Shown: positions 5,755 through 6,313 of the stretch, in pieces
How the letters are laid out: every line of letters starts with the position of its first letter
Numbering within the stretch: position 1 is the first letter of the stretch
Source: an uncultured Candidatus Saccharibacteria bacterium
GTDB lineage: Bacteria > Patescibacteriota > Saccharimonadia > Saccharimonadales > Saccharimonadaceae
NCBI GenBank assembly: GCA_938041005.1
Contig: CALHZJ010000079.1
Span: forward strand, 1-6,313
Direction of reading: 5' to 3'
Length of the DNA: 6,313 nucleotides
Program-made: the position numbers and the translations under genes
Notes under the pieces: generated by a model
Databases searched by the model: none
Told to the model about the DNA's origin: nothing
What the model saw: the letters and a program-made list of their open reading frames with translations, nothing else

Positions 5755-6313
5755 CTATTGTAAATAGTCAATCAGCGCCTGTCGCATATCGCTGACGCCT
5801 TTTATAAATTTATCTTTATGAACTTTTGGCGCAATCGCATAAGTGAAGCCCAGTTTCTTCGCCTCTTTAATTCGAGCTTGCCAATTCGTCGCCGAACGAA
5901 CCTCGCCGCCCAAGCCAATCTCGCCAAACACTACGGCGCCTTCGTCCAGACTTCGCCCAGCACTAGCGCTAGCAATCGCCATCGCCACCGCCAAATCAGC
6001 CGCTGGATCATTTAGTTTCAGACCGCCAACCACATTGACATAAATATCTTTGTCCGCCAATTTCAACTTCGTTCGCTTCTCTAAAACCGCCACCAACAGA
6101 TTCAATCGATTCAGATCAAAACCACTCGCCGTGCGCTTAGGATAGCCAAAATTCGTCGGATTAACTAGCGCCTGAATTTCCACCAAAAGCGGACGTGCGC
6201 CTTCCATGGTCGCCAGCACAATTGACCCATCCAGATTCTGACGCTCCGCCAGAAGTTCCGCCGACGGATTCTTCACGATTCTTAGCCCCTGCTCGTCCAT
6301 CTCAAAAATTGCC
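5755..6313 (-). CDS. radA: DNA repair protein RadA (Sms), C-terminal part (cut by window edge)
   Basis: RadA is a RecA-like ATPase and helicase that promotes branch migration in recombinational repair. The 185 visible codons are the C-terminal part; the zinc finger, Walker A/B and KNRFG motif lie beyond the right edge. The fragment opens with (A)IFEMDEQGLRIVKNPSAELL, the segment that directly follows KNRFG in RadA. It continues through the Lon-protease-like (S16) domain: ARPLLVEIQALVNPTNFGYP, RTASGFDLNRLNLLVAVLEKR, DIYVNVVGGLKLNDPAADLA and VVFGEIGLGGEVRSA. An ATG at 6300 is the Met of the IFEM motif, not a start, because the frame is open and conserved to the window edge. The S16 domain is structural in RadA and is not expected to be a protease. 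It ends with TAG, and the PIN-TRAM gene starts 10 nt later, so the two are probably co-transcribed. No start or promoter is visible. Confidence 0.96.
   Translation of the reverse strand, partial: AIFEMDEQGLRIVKNPSAELLAERQNLDGSIVLATMEGARPLLVEIQALVNPTNFGYPKRTASGFDLNRLNLLVAVLEKRTKLKLADKDIYVNVVGGLKLNDPAADLAVAMAIASASAGRSLDEGAVVFGEIGLGGEVRSATNWQARIKEAKKLGFTYAIAPKVHKDKFIKGVSDMRQALIDYLQ

Noticed and set aside
5745..5771. Longer PIN-TRAM protein starting at a TTG at 5771.
   Set aside because: It would overlap the radA end, has no ribosome site and adds nine residues before the membrane helix; the ATG at 5744 has AAAGGG directly upstream.
5818..6043. Plus-strand open frames opposite radA (5818-6015, 5843-6043).
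   Set aside because: Antisense to the conserved Lon-like domain of RadA; translations are Arg/Ser/Ala-rich shadows with no start signal.
6298..6313. ATG at 6300 as the start of a short independent gene.
   Set aside because: The frame is open to the window edge and the residues before it (AIFE) complete the conserved RadA IFEM motif, so this is an internal Met of RadA.
222..6313. Alternative genetic code with UGA read as glycine (code 25), since no gene here ends in TGA.
   Set aside because: None of the five reading frames contains an in-frame TGA and all conserved glycines use GGN codons. Absence of TGA among five stops is weak evidence.
1..6313. Mobile element, CRISPR array, toxin-antitoxin or defence island.
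   Set aside because: No terminal repeats, transposase, direct-repeat array, tRNA or small gene pair is visible. The PIN domain is fused to TRAM and a membrane helix next to radA, unlike VapC toxins, which are short and paired with an antitoxin.

Overview
The window looks like a piece of ordinary bacterial core chromosome from a small, compact genome. The best guess is a member of the Candidate Phyla Radiation (Patescibacteria), probably Saccharibacteria (TM7). This rests on gene style rather than on a marker gene: genes are packed with 0-10 nt between them, a eukaryote-type phosphomannomutase-like HAD protein sits in an operon with tyrS and recG, radA is followed directly by a membrane-anchored PIN-TRAM protein, and the class A penicillin-binding protein carries a long basic N-terminus and a C-terminal Ig-like tail. 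Arginine is most often encoded by CGA. All five visible stop codons are TAA or TAG. Every reading frame is intact under the standard bacterial code, with no in-frame TGA, so the UGA=Gly code of some relatives is not needed.

Layout from left to right. Positions 1-2197 hold a minus-strand operon read right to left: tyrS (tyrosyl-tRNA synthetase), a HAD-IIB/PMM-like hydrolase, then the start of recG, which runs off the left edge. TyrS and HAD overlap by one base, and HAD abuts recG with no gap. Positions 2198-2271 are a 74-bp divergent intergenic region with two promoters facing away from each other. Positions 2272-4932 (plus strand) encode a class A PBP that polymerises and crosslinks peptidoglycan. 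Its promoter -10 box lies so close to the GTG start that the mRNA is predicted to be leaderless. Positions 4938-6313 (minus strand) hold a second operon, the 3' part of radA (starting beyond the right edge) followed by a PIN-TRAM gene of the YacL type. The PBP and PIN genes converge with 5 nt between their stops, and the PBP terminator lies inside the end of the PIN coding sequence.

Functionally the genes cover translation (TyrS), recombination and repair (RecG, RadA), cell-wall synthesis (PBP), a probable sugar-phosphate enzyme (HAD) and a probable RNase or RNA-binding membrane protein (PIN-TRAM). I see no mobile element, CRISPR array, RNA gene, toxin-antitoxin pair or defence system, and no evidence for an undescribed multi-gene system. 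The points worth a second look are regulatory (leaderless PBP start, overlapping divergent promoters, terminator embedded in a convergent gene) and protein-level (changed phosphate-binding residues in the PMM-like protein, a codon-usage break within the PBP gene, radA next to PIN-TRAM without disA).
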